This document shows, piece after piece, positions 21,412 through 33,470 of a DNA stretch of 64,000 nucleotides. The notes under the pieces are model-generated. The model was not told the origin of the DNA, did not search any database, and saw only the letters and a program-made list of their open reading frames with translations. Made by a program: the position numbers and the translations under genes. Numbering within the stretch: position 1 is the stretch's first letter; each line of letters begins with the position of its first letter. Location: NCBI GenBank assembly GCA_905182995.1, contig CAJJDP010000098.1, positions 63,069 through 127,068 on the forward strand. The letters are read 5' to 3'. This DNA is from Paramecium octaurelia. Lineage: Eukaryota > Ciliophora > Oligohymenophorea > Peniculida > Parameciidae.

Positions 21412-23692
21412 ATGGGAGCCACCGATTCGAAACCAATTACCAAGCTCTATGATCACTTCCGATAGATTAATGTTTATAACAACGGTATGTCTTAAAGTAG
21501 ATGATCCTAGACTTCCCTGAGTGTTAAATCCTACAACATAAACGAGACCCACATCAGAAGCTGATTCTTCGCACTCTAAACATAACAGATGAGGTTCACT
21601 TCAAGAAGGCTGTCCAACAATACCAAGTGAGACACAAGATCAATCATCAAAATGTTCTCAATCTGAGCAATTACTTTTACCAATTTGAGTAATAACTCTG
21701 TGGACAATTCTACAAGGTTTATTTACTTTTTGAATACCCAACTGGGAATTTGGAGTTAGTTCCAGCCTTAAATGAAACACAATTAATTTAGTATTTGAAA
21801 CAAGCAGTTGCAGGATTGACATGCATGCAGAAAAATGAGATCCCACACAATTCATTATAACTCAAATATCTGTATTTGATGGATGAAACAATAAAGGTGA
21901 CAGACCCATAGTATTTTCAACATAACACCAATTTTATGCAGGTATTACAAAATCCAAATTGTTTGGAATGCATCTATCTATCCCCAATATTAGTGAAATC
22001 AATATAGTTAAACAACTGGTAACCAAAGCATAATGAGTACAAGAGTGATGTATTCACTTTGGGCATGCTCTTCCTCCACTTGGCTTTAAATCAACCAAGT
22101 TCGGATTGTTACTCATACGATCAAGGCTTGTTAATTGAAGATGTTTTGAATAGTAAACTATAAAAGTTGAAGCTGAGATATGGACAGCAATTTTGTGATT
22201 GGCTATCAAGTATGTTAGTCATCAAGGAAGATCAAAGACCAGATTTTTTATAATTGGAACACTACATTAACAATTAATAAGTTCTGAATAAACAATAATA
22301 TATTCCCAATGTTATTTAAAGGCAGATAATACCAATCATAGATCCTACCTATTAATCTAATACCATATAGACACTACAACAGCATACAATCGTTGCTAAT
22401 ACTACAATTCAGCCATGCCTGACTCAAGTGAATAGTGTGTAGTAAATTCAATCAAGAAGATTTCAATAAGTTTAAAACATTTCCCCGTTAGAATATGTTC
22501 ATTAATACACAATCAAAACAGATACTTCATAAAGAAGTCTCACCCCATTAAGCAAGATCTTAGTACCTCAATAACAATTGAAAGTGAGAGATAATAGGGA
22601 TAGTTCAGTTCCTAGATTAAGAGGATCAAGATAAAGCAGCAAGGATCCGAATCAGACCTACACTTATGCTGTTCCAACAGTTCCTACTGATTTATCTATT
22701 CTTAGTAATAAGAGTGGGTAGGTTAAATAAATATATTTTCCTCCAAAACCATTATCTAATAAACTATCAAATACTAGAACAGTTACCTAGTAATAATAAT
22801 CCAGATTGAATTATACAACTTAATAAGTATAAGAATATCAATTCAGTAGTTAAACGAGTAGCAATATTTAAAAGTAAGCTGCTCCAACTTAATCATTGCA
22901 ACCTGATTAATGCGATACTCTACAATTCAAATAGCCAAGTGAAACTATTAGTAAACAGTCTTAATTCGATGAAAATATCGATCCTACACCAGAAGAAGAT
23001 GTTGAATAGACAACCTAAAGGCAGGAATACTTCAAATTTTCTAAAATTCTTAGTGACTCAACCAATCTTCCTCAATAAATAACAGCAACATAAACTAAAG
23101 AGTTTTCATTACCATACGACATTCCTTAATTCAAAGCAGACAGTGTCAATCGACCAGAATTTGTGGTTGAACATTATTCAAATGGATCTCGCTATGAGGG
23201 GATGAAAGCCAATGGCATGAGACATGGACAAGGAAAGTTTTACTATCAAGATGGTGGATTATATGATGGAGGATGGAAAGAAAATAAGATGCATGGAGAT
23301 GGTAATAAGTCAATTGTATTGCTTTTTAGGAACACTCTATTATGCAACAGGACAACCTGCCTATTAAGGACAATGGAGTGAGGATTAGTTTTAAGGTCAT
23401 GGCACCCTCTATAATGAGCATCCGCAACCATTACACGAATCGTTTGATTACAGAGATTTTGACAATGTTGAAGAGTACGACATAGCATCATATATTCCTT
23501 AGTTATTGGATCAAGTATAGTGGCAACTTTGATCAGGACAACAAGGAAGGATAGGGAACCCTGTATCTAACCAATGGGGAGCGTTTTGTGGGTACATTCT
23601 AGAAGGATTTTATCAATGGTCCTGGAATATTCTATTGTATGAATGGTAAAATCATGGATGGCAGATGGATCAACAACAAGCTAGTTTATTGA
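21412..23692 (+). CDS. Pseudokinase fused to C-terminal MORN repeats
   Basis: 732 aa; introns at 21485-21510 (26 nt), 23302-23329 (28) and 23475-23502 (28). It starts MGATDSKPITKL, a possible N-myristoylation site. Residues ~25-290 are kinase-like: HNSLQLKYLYLM replaces HRD-K-P-E-N, TDPQYF stands at DFG, and helix F is YKSDVFTLGMLFLHLAL, so no catalytic residues remain. A ~280-residue Ser/Gln/Pro linker follows. From ~580 come MORN repeats: YEGMKANGMRHGQGKFYY, YDGGWKENKMHGDG, YQGQWSEDQFQGHGTLY, KYSGNFDQDNKEGQGTLY, FVGTFQKDFINGPGIFY. MORN repeats bind membranes or build cortical scaffolds. I infer a membrane-linked scaffold; it is the longer paralogue of the gene at 16513. Confidence 0.88.
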
Positions 23693-23844
23693 ATTATCTC
23701 ATTAATTTTTGCATTTTACAACAGTTGATTAGCTATTCTCCTCATCTTTCCAATAATAATTTCTCATTGTATTGAGATTTTAAGGGAAATATTAAATTAA
23801 GTCATGTCTTCAAAAACATTAAAAATATTGATTTATTTAATTTG

Positions 23845-24769
23845 ATGCAGGACCCAGAGCTCTACGTTCGAAATTTCTAGGAAGAAATTAGCTAAAGAAA
23901 TAAACGCAAACAACCTTAGCAATTTCCTGATGATCAACGATTACATGAACGTCCTAGAGTTAGAAAGATCGAGCCTCCTTCTTAGATCATCAGTCAATCA
24001 TTGCTTAAGAATCATAGTTATGTGTATTACAATCCATATCATCTAGGGCTGATCCTCTCAAAAATTTTACGAAACCGCTTATCAATTATTAAATTACTAG
24101 TCCATCTGGAAGAGAGCCATAGCGATACAATCACAATTTTTCGTATCTCGGAAAAGATAATATCTTTCGTAAGGAACCCTACAACCAAAATTAAAAAGAT
24201 TATGCTCCTCAGCGATATTCACAGCAATCCAATGAATAAAGAGTTAATTATTAAAATGTAGGCAATATGCTTGTTGGTGGTGGCAGTCAACAATAGTTAT
24301 AAACTCAAACACAAGTAGAAAATCAGTAAGTGACTTAATCATAATTGTAAAATTAATAAACAGAATATGGATATCCATCACAGCAACAAAATTATTAATA
24401 TTAATTAGAATAGCAATAGCAATAACAATTACTGTAATAACTGGAACTAAAATAATAATAACTGTATTAGCAGTAGATGTAATACTAGCAGTAACAACTC
24501 TCGTAATCCTAATTACCATAACAATAATACTAATAATAACAAAATTAATAATCACAATAGTATTAGGCATATTAAATACCAACATAAAGTTACTAATAAA
24601 ACTAGCAATTCTCTTCATAGTATAATCCTTATTAGGCAGGAACACCAAACACATATAAATTGAAAAGTGAAAATAATTAATAGCCTTTCAATTATTATGG
24701 GTAATTATCAATCTTAATGTATTTAGTTCTAGAGCATTAAAAAATTTAGATAGTACGTAAATATATTGA
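23845..24769 (+). CDS. Prion-like Gln-rich protein
   Basis: 291 aa; introns at 24024-24046 (23 nt) and 24701-24726 (26 nt). The N-terminal ~150 residues are Arg/Gln/Pro/Tyr-rich (QRYNHNFSYLGKDNIFRK, GGGSQQQLQTQTQ). A ~100-residue block of nearly pure Gln, Leu, Tyr and Asn follows (EQQQQQQLLQQLELKQQQ), most Gln being TAA or TAG. The tail is YNPYQAGTPNTYKLK and then SRALKNLDSTQIY. Composition resembles prion-like RNA-granule or transcription proteins. No folded domain recognised. With the standard code this region looks like a minus-strand ORF, which I consider an antisense shadow. Confidence 0.7.
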
Positions 24770-25481
24770 ATATTTAAATTTATTATTAAAATAATTTTAT
24801 AGTGCATCTAATGAAATCATCTTATATTGAGTTAAGATTGGAACATATCCAAAAATAATATATATTTTAAAAGATAAGTTGATTTATTTTATTCCACCAT
24901 TGTTCGATAAAAGAAGCAAGTTTGTTTCTATTTCAATAATAATGCTGTGAATTAAGATCTTGTAAAGAAATTAATTTAGAAGCATTTATATATTTTACTT
25001 AATAAATAATATCCTATACCATAATGAATAAAGGATACTATTGAAATTAATTGGAAATTAGAGAGCTTAAGGGAAGAAGGCTATAAGTAATGATAATTAT
25101 GCATAAATTACCTCTTTTTTTTTATTAAATCCTAAAGAAAGCGTTAAATTAATGTATCAATTTTTATTATAAAAATGAGGATTAATAATTATATATTAAA
25201 TTAACTTTTGTTACATCTTCTTGCAATTTTTCAAAAAATTGATATATCACATTTTGCTATTATTCACAATGCTTTAAAGCAATTACAATATTTTTGAGTG
25301 TTTTGATAATTGTGAATTAACTAAAATTTATTTTACAATATTATGTGTTAATTTTAGATAGTTAAAATTGTGAGTATTTTACTTATGCTTAATTTATTGA
25401 TGAAAAAATTGGTTATGAATGTAAGAATTCTGATATTTGTACCCGTGCTTAATTATCAATATATATTTTAATATTAAAATA
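24770..25481. other. AT-rich intergenic gap
   Basis: No coding signal, RNA gene or repeat recognised. Confidence 0.5.
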
Positions 25482-27281
25482 ATGATGCATAATCTTACAA
25501 CATCTCCTAGATGTCCATTTAAATTTCCCACTGAACATATGAAATAGGATAGTAAAAGCATGACATTTAGAGACTTTATTCAAATGCAGCAAACCAAGGA
25601 GGAGCTGAAATCATCATTTCAAGATCGATAGTTTCAATAGTAAGGCTCTCCAATTAATTCGAAAAAGCAAAGATGGGAAAAATAGTTAAGCACACTCTTA
25701 CGCTAAGACCCTTAGAATGAATTATCAATTAAGCATTCATCTTAATGTCAAATAGCCATGAAAGATTTCATAAATAAAACAAAGAATTTCAGAAGTCAAG
25801 AGTAATCTCCTACGAAAACTGCCTATCATTTACCAATGATAAGTGATTCCCAAGTAATCGTACTACCAAATACCCCTGTCCATTTTAAGTTTACTCCCAT
25901 ACAACCAAAAACAAAGGCATCCAATTATATTGGGTTAAGAAATGTACAAGATTAATTGGAGCAGTTAAAAAGGCCAAGAATACAGCCAACTCATAGAGAC
26001 TTAAAATAGTAACCAATGACTTAGACTGAAATTATCAGCAAATTCTTTGAAACCAAATTTCAGAAGATAATAAAAACTCAGATAAAGTAATATGGTAGTA
26101 ATGAATTACTTGATTAGCATTCAGAAACACTATATTCGCGTATTATACAAGATAGATAATTAAAGATGAAATTCTAGGGAAAATCACTAAAATACTTGAA
26201 GGATATTTACAAGAGCATTTTAGGAATTGGATACACTTAAGAGATCTTGCTTGATCCATTTAGAATGAGAAGCATCCACGCACCCTTGTTTATAAGAAAG
26301 GAACAATTTATTAGATTTAAGTATTTGTTTATAAATCAATTTATGGACATGGAGACTCCAGTTGAATTGTTATTTAAAGGATGTTATAAATTAGAAAATT
26401 TTAAACCATTAATATTAAATTAAAAAAGTGATTTTGAGATATTTGGGGGGGAGTTTGGAATTAATGAAATTGCTAAAAATATGTACGAGAAGATTTTTAA
26501 AGACTATACCCTAAGTCCATATTTCAAGGCTATAGAGCTAGAAGAATAAGCAATTAAATTTGCGAAATTATTTGCCTAATTAATAGATCATACTGAATCA
26601 CCAAATTATACACTGGAAGTGTTGAGAGAAAGACATGTTAAATACAAGCTTACACATGTTTAATTGGCAAATTTTAAGTTTTATTTATCTACTACACTGC
26701 AAAAATTAGGAATCAGATACAAACACATTAGAATCTTACTAAGGAAAATGGACACCTATAAATTTGCCATATTAAATAAATCATCATTATAAGAATGTAT
26801 AAACAATTCTCCTGGAGGGTACAGAGAATTCATTGAGAACTTTGTTCGTCTGTGCTCAAGCGAACCAATTCTTTTTGATTTAGTTTAAAAAAGGGGCAAA
26901 TAGAGATTTACTGCCCATTGTGAAAATGTTTTCCATTATTTTTTTAGAGATAACGTCAAGTCAATTACTGATAGTGATATTGAAACTATTCATAAGAATA
27001 AAACTATAATTTCAGAAAAAGTCTTCAAAAAATTCAAAGAGAAGGCCTTGTAAGCAGTAAGCAAAGTGACTAATGATCCCATTTTATTAAGCGATTTCGA
27101 AGAAGATTGGGAAGAAATCACTCCTATTCTTTTGAATAAACCTAGAAAAACTGCCATCAAATAACTTGGTGGATAGTTTGTTGTCAATAGAATTGCATCT
27201 AAACTTGAAAATGAGATAATGTAACGACCTTTATTATACAAAGTTTTTGAAGTAAATAGTATAAATAAATAAGGATAATGA
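25482..27281 (+). CDS. Large protein with a truncated-globin-like segment
   Basis: An uninterrupted 599-aa frame. Residues ~1-200 are polar and basic without a recognised domain. Residues ~320-410 resemble the 2/2 (truncated) globin fold: IFGGEFGINEIAKNMYEKIF, then KDYTLSPYFKAIELEEQ, LFAQLIDHTESPNYTLEVL, and RERHVKYKLTHVQLANFKFY, where His ~384 could be the proximal ligand. The next ~150 residues are helical (CINNSPGGYREFIENFVRL) and might be a second, degenerate unit. Truncated globins are abundant in ciliates, normally as ~120-aa proteins; a long protein could be a heme sensor. The globin assignment rests on pattern only. Upstream Met-Met at 25482/25485 was chosen as the start. Confidence 0.7.
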
Positions 27282-27903
27282 ATCACCTGTTGGGTAAAAT
27301 CTAAGATGTAAACTTAACTTAATTCTGTATGGACTTCATTTTTATAAAAGAACTGATATTGAGGTACTACATAAACGATTAAGAATAAGAGAATAACCTT
27401 ATTTCGAATTTTAATAAGTACATATAATATTCAATAATTTAGGCAATGAAAACAGTGATGTAAGATGAACCTTAAAAATTATAGTTTGTTCTTGATGTAA
27501 TAGATGATTACAAAAAACATATAGTTTTTGATTGATATCTTTATTGTTCGTATTTTTTATTATCTGAACCTTAATAATCTTATCTGATAAATATTTTTAT
27601 AATATTGTTTATAACTTAAAGATAAGTTAGATAATCATTATTTGATCTCTTCATTTTACTATTGAATTTCAAAATGGAAATAAATAGAAGGATTGTAAAA
27701 ATATATAAAATTTCTATTTAACTAATTTTATTTTAATTGATAATTTAATAGAATTGTAAATTTTATTAAAATAGATATATCTATGTAAATTAAACCTGGG
27801 TTTTGAAAAAAAGACTTATTTAATTTCATAATTTGTGATAATTTTTATTTATATAATTTTTGCTTAGATTATGTGCATTAAATAATAGAATATTTTTATG
27901 CGA
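27282..27903. other. AT-rich intergenic gap
   Basis: Lies between two convergent genes. No gene or RNA seen. Confidence 0.5.
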
Positions 27904-28620
27904 TCATTTTAAATTTTCATGTAAAAACTTTGCTGCTAAATCCAAAGCTTATTTAGCTATGGCTTAATTATAAACTTCTGGTCTGTCTTAGTTACAAAAT
28001 GCATGTCCAACTCCAGGCCAGATTTTCACTTGCAAACTTTTATTTCCTTACTACTATGCAGTTAATTCTAATCGTTTTGCATCTTAGACTGATGAAAATC
28101 CTACCATATCATCATTTTGACCAAATTAAGCGAGAATAGGTCCATTCGCATTAGATAATTTGAATGTGTTTAAATCACAGACTCCATAAAATGGTGCAGC
28201 AGCAGAGATGATTTTAGAGGTTGTAATTGATGCTATGCTAAGTGCTCCACCCATGCAGAATCCTAAAATTCCTACTTTCTTGCAATACAAATCTTCTTTT
28301 AAATAACGAGCTGATTCTTCTATATCGATTAAAGCTTATTTCCAATCTAATCCAGAAAGTAAATGTCCTGCGTCTTCAGTATCCTTAGCAATTTTTCCTC
28401 TATACAAATCAGGTACAACACACTTAAATCCATAAGTACTCATGATATCAGCTGTTTTACAAATGGATGAATTTAGTCCCCACCATTCTTAAATTATTAC
28501 CAAACCATAAGGAGCAGGTGTGACATAAACAGGAAGTTTTCCACCAATCGTTGTTGTGGGTGTTGCTTTTTGATAAACTAAGGAAAACAAGAATCTTGAC
28601 TTTAAAATGGATCTTTGCAT
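27904..28620 (-). CDS. Dienelactone hydrolase family protein (copy A, possible mitochondrial presequence)
   Basis: 238 aa, intronless. The DLH alpha/beta-hydrolase triad is present: nucleophile Cys in GFCMGGALS (~121), Asp in FGQNDDMVG (~169) and His in GVGHAFCNQDRPEVY (~203). The EWWG motif near 45 is also typical. The N-terminus MQRSILKSRFLFSLVY is basic and hydrophobic, resembling a mitochondrial targeting peptide absent from its neighbour. Substrate unknown; the family hydrolyses dienelactones and related esters. It is a tandem paralogue of the gene directly upstream, with 23 bp between them. Confidence 0.92.
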
Positions 28621-28643
28621 ATAAATATATTTTATAATAAATT

Positions 28644-29436
28644 TCACAATTATTATGAAAATACTTATTTAAACCAAGTAGCCACTTCCTATAATGCCTA
28701 TTAAGCCACCTCGGCATTGTATGCTTCAGGTCTGTCTTAATTCATAAAAGCATGTCCAACACCTGGCCAAATTCTATATTTCAAGATATTAATTACTTCA
28801 CTTTTACATTTTTTCCGGCCTTTTACCCTGCATCAACTAATCTTTAAGCATCATCTGGAGAGGAAAATCCTTTCATTTCATCCTTCTCCCCAAATTACCC
28901 ATAGATTGGTCCCTTTATGTTATCTAATTTGAATGTATTTAAATCGCAGACACCATAAAATGGAGCAGCAGCATTAATTTAATCTGAAAAAGATAAAGCA
29001 GCAATTGCTAAAGCTCCGCCCATACAAAATCCTGTTACTCCAACCTTTTTACATCCCATCTCTCTCAAATGCTTTGCTGCTCCTTCAATGTCTTTGACTG
29101 CTCCTTCCCAATCTAATCCACCCAAAAGATGGCCAGCTTCCTATAATAATAATGGTTCACATTACTTCTCTATTCTGGGCAACTTTGCCTCTATAAATAT
29201 CTGGAGAAATGCATTAAAATCCCATTTTGGCTATCCTATCAGTTGTTTTCACCATTGATTCATTCAAACCCCACCATTCTTATATCACAATGATTCCAAA
29301 CATGGCATTGTTCTGACTTAAATATCTGGGTGAATACGAATATATAAATAATATACCCTTCGCCATCAGGTCTTCCTGCAACTTCGAATGTACAATTCTT
29401 CTTTGCTGGTGTGTGTAGAGCTGGATTTGCTTGCAT
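28644..29436 (-). CDS. Dienelactone hydrolase family protein (copy B)
   Basis: 237 aa after removing three introns: 29326-29356 (31 nt), 29141-29165 (25) and 28774-28796 (23). The triad is intact: GFCMGGALA, FGEKDEMKG and GVGHAFMNQDRPEAY, with EWWGLNESM near the start. About the same length as copy A and clearly a tandem duplicate, but it lacks the basic presequence and has introns that copy A does not, so one copy gained or lost introns after duplication. Probably cytosolic. Confidence 0.92.
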
Positions 29437-29889
29437 TTTTATAATAATTATATATATATTGTAATGTATTATAAGTACTGATATATTATAATAAACATTA
29501 TAAGAAGCACTGTTCTGTGTTTCTTATTTTGGTATCGATATCCACCTTTATAAGTTCTAATCAATTTGATTACTATAATGGGGTAATTTTCAATCATCTA
29601 CATCTTCTAAATAAGTCACAATCATAATTCCACAATATATGAAATTATTTTTTTCGTTGTTTTTAAAATATATCCCAAGAAGTAGAAGTTACATGAAATT
29701 CAAAGAATCTTCTAATAATTATACAGAGTAAATTAGAAATATAATTCACATTTATTTTAATTAATATTATTATCAAAACCCATTAAACGACTAATATAGT
29801 TGATCATATTAAATCAAAATGCATTATTCTAATACTAATATATTTTATATGATTAATTTTTATATTTTGATCTATGTAAATGTATTCAA
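29437..29889. other. Intergenic gap
   Basis: AT-rich upstream region of the DLH pair and 3' side of the secreted gene. Nothing recognised. Confidence 0.5.
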
Positions 29890-31976
29890 TCATTATTCAA
29901 CTTCGGTCCAGCCTCCTTCAACATGAGCACTCTTCTAAACCAATGAAAACTAAAGTAATGAAATTAAAGTGAATACATCAAAGTTTGAAATGCAAGCTTG
30001 ATCAGAGGTGTAAGTTACCTTCTTTCCATTATAATCGGTACTTTCAAATAATGTTACTCTTCCTTAAGGTGGAATTCTAATTGATCTAATCTATGGAGGG
30101 ATGCTATCCTTTGAGAAATCAGGTGACTTTGAACAGAATTCAAATGATGCTCCTTTGTAATCACATTCGCTATAGAAAATTGCGCAGGCCTCCTTTGGTT
30201 CATACCATAGTTTGAAATCTCTGAAACCCCAAGATTCTACAATATACTATATTTTTATTACCATCAGCAGCATCTTAATTTAAGGTGGATGTAAATATCA
30301 CTTCTGCCTTTGCAGCTTAGTGATTGAAGATTTAATCTACTCCAGTAATACCATCAAACCAAACTCCTTGTCCACAGAAATTAGCACCTCCAGTTTAGAG
30401 ATTCCATGAAGTTTTCCATACTTCAGTACCATCAACTTTAATTATCATAAATTCTCCATCCCAAGAATCGATTTTGTAGATGGTAGATTAGAGTCTAAGT
30501 CTTTTGTGTGGGGGAATATCAAATGTCTTTGTAGCACTAGCACCAACACCCATAATATCAAAGCCTCCAACCATAGACTTACCACTACATTAATTAATTT
30601 ATTTTCCTCCTTTATTTTTACTAAGAACCCACCCATTGATTCCTGTAAAGTTATCTTCCAAAAAGGACTATTCTAAAAGGATGAAATTTGGCAATGCTTG
30701 GCATTTTCCTTCAACCAATGACCAATTATTTTCACATTCTAAATTTATATAAAATGGTATTACTCTTGCAATCAGAATCTTTAGGTCCTGTACATTCGGC
30801 ACAATTTTAAGAGCAGCCAGCATAGAAGATATATAAATCTCTTAAGCCAAAGGATTCGTTATTTGGAGCCTCGTTTAAAGTTGTAGTGAACTCAATTTTT
30901 GCTTAATCACCAGTGTGATCAATGTCAACCTCAGTTCTGAAGAACATTGATTTCCATTCAAAGACAGGACAACCGCATATCTTACCAAAATAACCTTCAT
31001 GCCATTAGAATCTTCTCTCCCAAACCAATTTTCCATCGACTTTTATCTAAGCTGCCTAATTGTCCCAAGAATCAATCTTAGCCCAAAGTACTTTAATTTT
31101 TAGTTTGTAATGAGGATTAACTTTTAGAATTTTACTAACAACGGCCTTAGCTCCTGTCTTATCAAAACCACCAAATAAAGCGACACCTTTTTTAAATTAT
31201 TATAAAATTTATACTTCCACAATTGGTGGCTGTTTTTTATCCACCTGCAACTTCCCATCCATCGGCTCCTAATGTGTTAGAATCCAATGATCCCCAACTC
31301 GACGAAAATGATTACCAGAATTCACAATTTTCAGGCTTATCATTCGCTTAGCAAGCAGAGCAACCCTCTGGACATCTTTCTATTGACAAAACAAAATCTC
31401 TGATAGCCCAAGATTCCTATTTCTTAAGCTTACAAAAAGTTACATTATCTGCAGCCTCGTTCAAATTTGATGTAAATATAACCACAGCGGTTGGACCAGT
31501 GTGTTTTACATTTAGATTAAGATCAAGTATCATTTCTTTCCAATCTCCACCTTATCCACACTTCTATCCATCACCTTCATTAAATTTAAATTTTCTTGAC
31601 CAGACTAGTTAATCATCTATAAAAATGAATGCATCTTCATTATCCCATGAGTCAATTCTATATTAGAATCTAAGAATGTTACTTCCAGAATTGAACTTTC
31701 AAATTGATAGAAGAATGAGGAGGCAATTCAAATAATTTGCTTGCAACAGCTTTCCCACCAAACTTACCGAAACCTCCAAACATATTGGTACCACTACATG
31801 TTGTTATATGAGGTAGTCCACCAGCTACAACCCAACCTATCAAATTACATAAGAAAATTACCGTCAGCATCTTTAAAATCATTCCCCGAAAAGGACTAAG
31901 AGACTAAAATTGGCTCACCTAAGACACTAATAGAGCAGTAGGCTAAAGCCAACAACAAAATAGTTTGGTTTTTCAT
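29890..31976 (-). CDS. Secreted multi-domain protein with three repeats and a C-terminal beta/gamma-crystallin-like domain
   Basis: 634 aa; seven introns of 25-28 nt (31837-31861, 31658-31682, 31417-31443, 31187-31214, 30739-30763, 30237-30261, 29950-29976). Signal peptide MKNQTILLLALAYCSISVLG. Three repeats of ~170 residues share CxGxxxFGGF, LPPHSSINLKVQFW/KIDSWDNE, an I-D-x-Q-L-V-W strand and ESWAIRDF, each ending in a Cys cluster (CPEGCSAC, CSQNCAECTGPKDSDC). A beta-sandwich, sugar- or ligand-binding-like domain is my inference. The last ~80 residues repeat the crystallin-like module seen at 1504-2890 (FYSECDYKGASFEFC, IRSIRIPPQGRVTLFE). Probably a cell-surface or matrix protein. The gene was checked across all splice sites and ends in TGA. 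Confidence 0.85.
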
Positions 31977-32110
31977 AAAATTTAATGATTCCATCTTAGT
32001 TCACAACATAGTTAAAAAACGATTTTTTTGTATTGAATTAATGTTGAATCAGATATTCAAATACTTACATAATTTATTACGTATTTTCAAATAATTCCTG
32101 AACCTAATAT

Positions 32111-32388
32111 TCATTATTTAAATTTTATTTTAATTAATTCTGTGATTAAATCATTTTATACAAATTTCTTGTATTCAGTTGGTCTGCCATAATGCTTAGG
32201 TAAAGTAATCTCAATCAATTAATAAAATACATCATAAAAATTGAGTTTATTTGAGTAAGGTGAGGGCAAAAAAATTAGCAACCCTTTTGATTCTATATTC
32301 CTATAACTAAAAAATAGAGATTACTAAGAAGAATTATAAATAATGCATAAGATAGAAGTTACACAGAATTAAATTCAAGGATGTTCAT
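32111..32388 (-). CDS. Possible small protein (81 aa)
   Basis: Reading from an ATG at 32388 through a 32-nt intron (32293-32324) gives an 81-aa frame ending TGA at 32111. It starts with a hydrophobic stretch (LLSYALFIILL) and continues LIFLPSPYSNKLNFYDVF, then ITLPKHYGRPTEYKKF, which looks protein-like. No family recognised. The short length and long intron leave doubt; it may be the 3' end of a decayed gene. Confidence 0.4.
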
Positions 32389-33470
32389 ACTTCAATGATT
32401 TTTGAATATTAATTATAATTTAAGAAATATTTTTATTACTCGTGGTTTGGGTTCTCCAAAATTTTAGTGAATTTATATATTTGTTTAAAAACGAAAATTT
32501 CTCAAATTTAGGGAATGAATTTTTGGAGTGTGAGATATTTTAGTAGGAAACCCAGATATAAATAACTTAAAAAAGAAAAAACGAAGATGTCGATTAGACT
32601 AATTGTAGAAATTTGTTAAAATTGAGTCAAGCTTGAATGGTTAATTGACTTCAATAACAACTATTTTTTGTTCAATTGATATTTTTTATTTGATTTTTCT
32701 GAATTTTTACTTCTCTAGACTTAATTCAAGGAATCTTCTTTATAACAACTTTTTAGATAATTCATAATAAATTTACTCAAAACCAGGTTTTTTCCTCTGT
32801 TGTCTTTAGAATTTTTGTTGAAATAATGTTTTTTGTGTATTTTTTATTTAAGTAAGCTTTATTCTTATAATTGGTTTTTAACCTTAGTTCATTAATTATA
32901 GTATAAATTAAAGCTTTTGACAAAATAATTTTATTTTTTTTTTCCCTTATTTATTTTGATTTATTCGTTATTTTATTTATATAAAGTTCTTACAAATATA
33001 TAAATTTTTTTTTATGTAAATATAATTATAATCTGCTCTGAAATCCTTAAATCAATAAATCCTTCCAAGGTATGATTTTATTTCATGTAATAGTATAATC
33101 AAGTATATCATAGTAATATGGCTATTTAATAATAAACTTATATTTACAAAAATATATAATTAAAATAGAAAGAATACTCATAAAAACTAATAAATAAATT
33201 ATTCTGCTTTTCATAAATATTAAATATAGAGTTCCATGATTCCATGAACAACAAGACCTTAAAAATATTTTTAATTTATTTTTCTATCTATGCTTATTTT
33301 ACGTATATGGCCAAAAATTGAATGAATCATCGTATTTATAGTACATTAGAATTTAGAATTTAGATTTTAATTTGTGTTTTGATAATTTCATCTATTTCAA
33401 TTTTTAGATTTATCTAGTAAAAATCTTTGTCAATACGTATTTTAGTAATATTAATTATAATTTTATTATA
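32389..33470. other. Long AT-rich gap
   Basis: About 1.1 kb of very AT-rich sequence with no coding signal on either strand. Nothing recognised. Confidence 0.5.

Noticed and set aside
24244-24654. 136-aa hydrophobic minus-strand ORF resembling a membrane protein
   Set aside because: Reverse complement of the TAA/TAG-encoded poly-Gln tract of the plus-strand gene at 23845-24769.
27904-31976. Operon-like run of same-strand genes
   Set aside because: Close spacing is general in Paramecium, and the products (hydrolases, surface protein) have no shared pathway, so co-transcription is not inferred.
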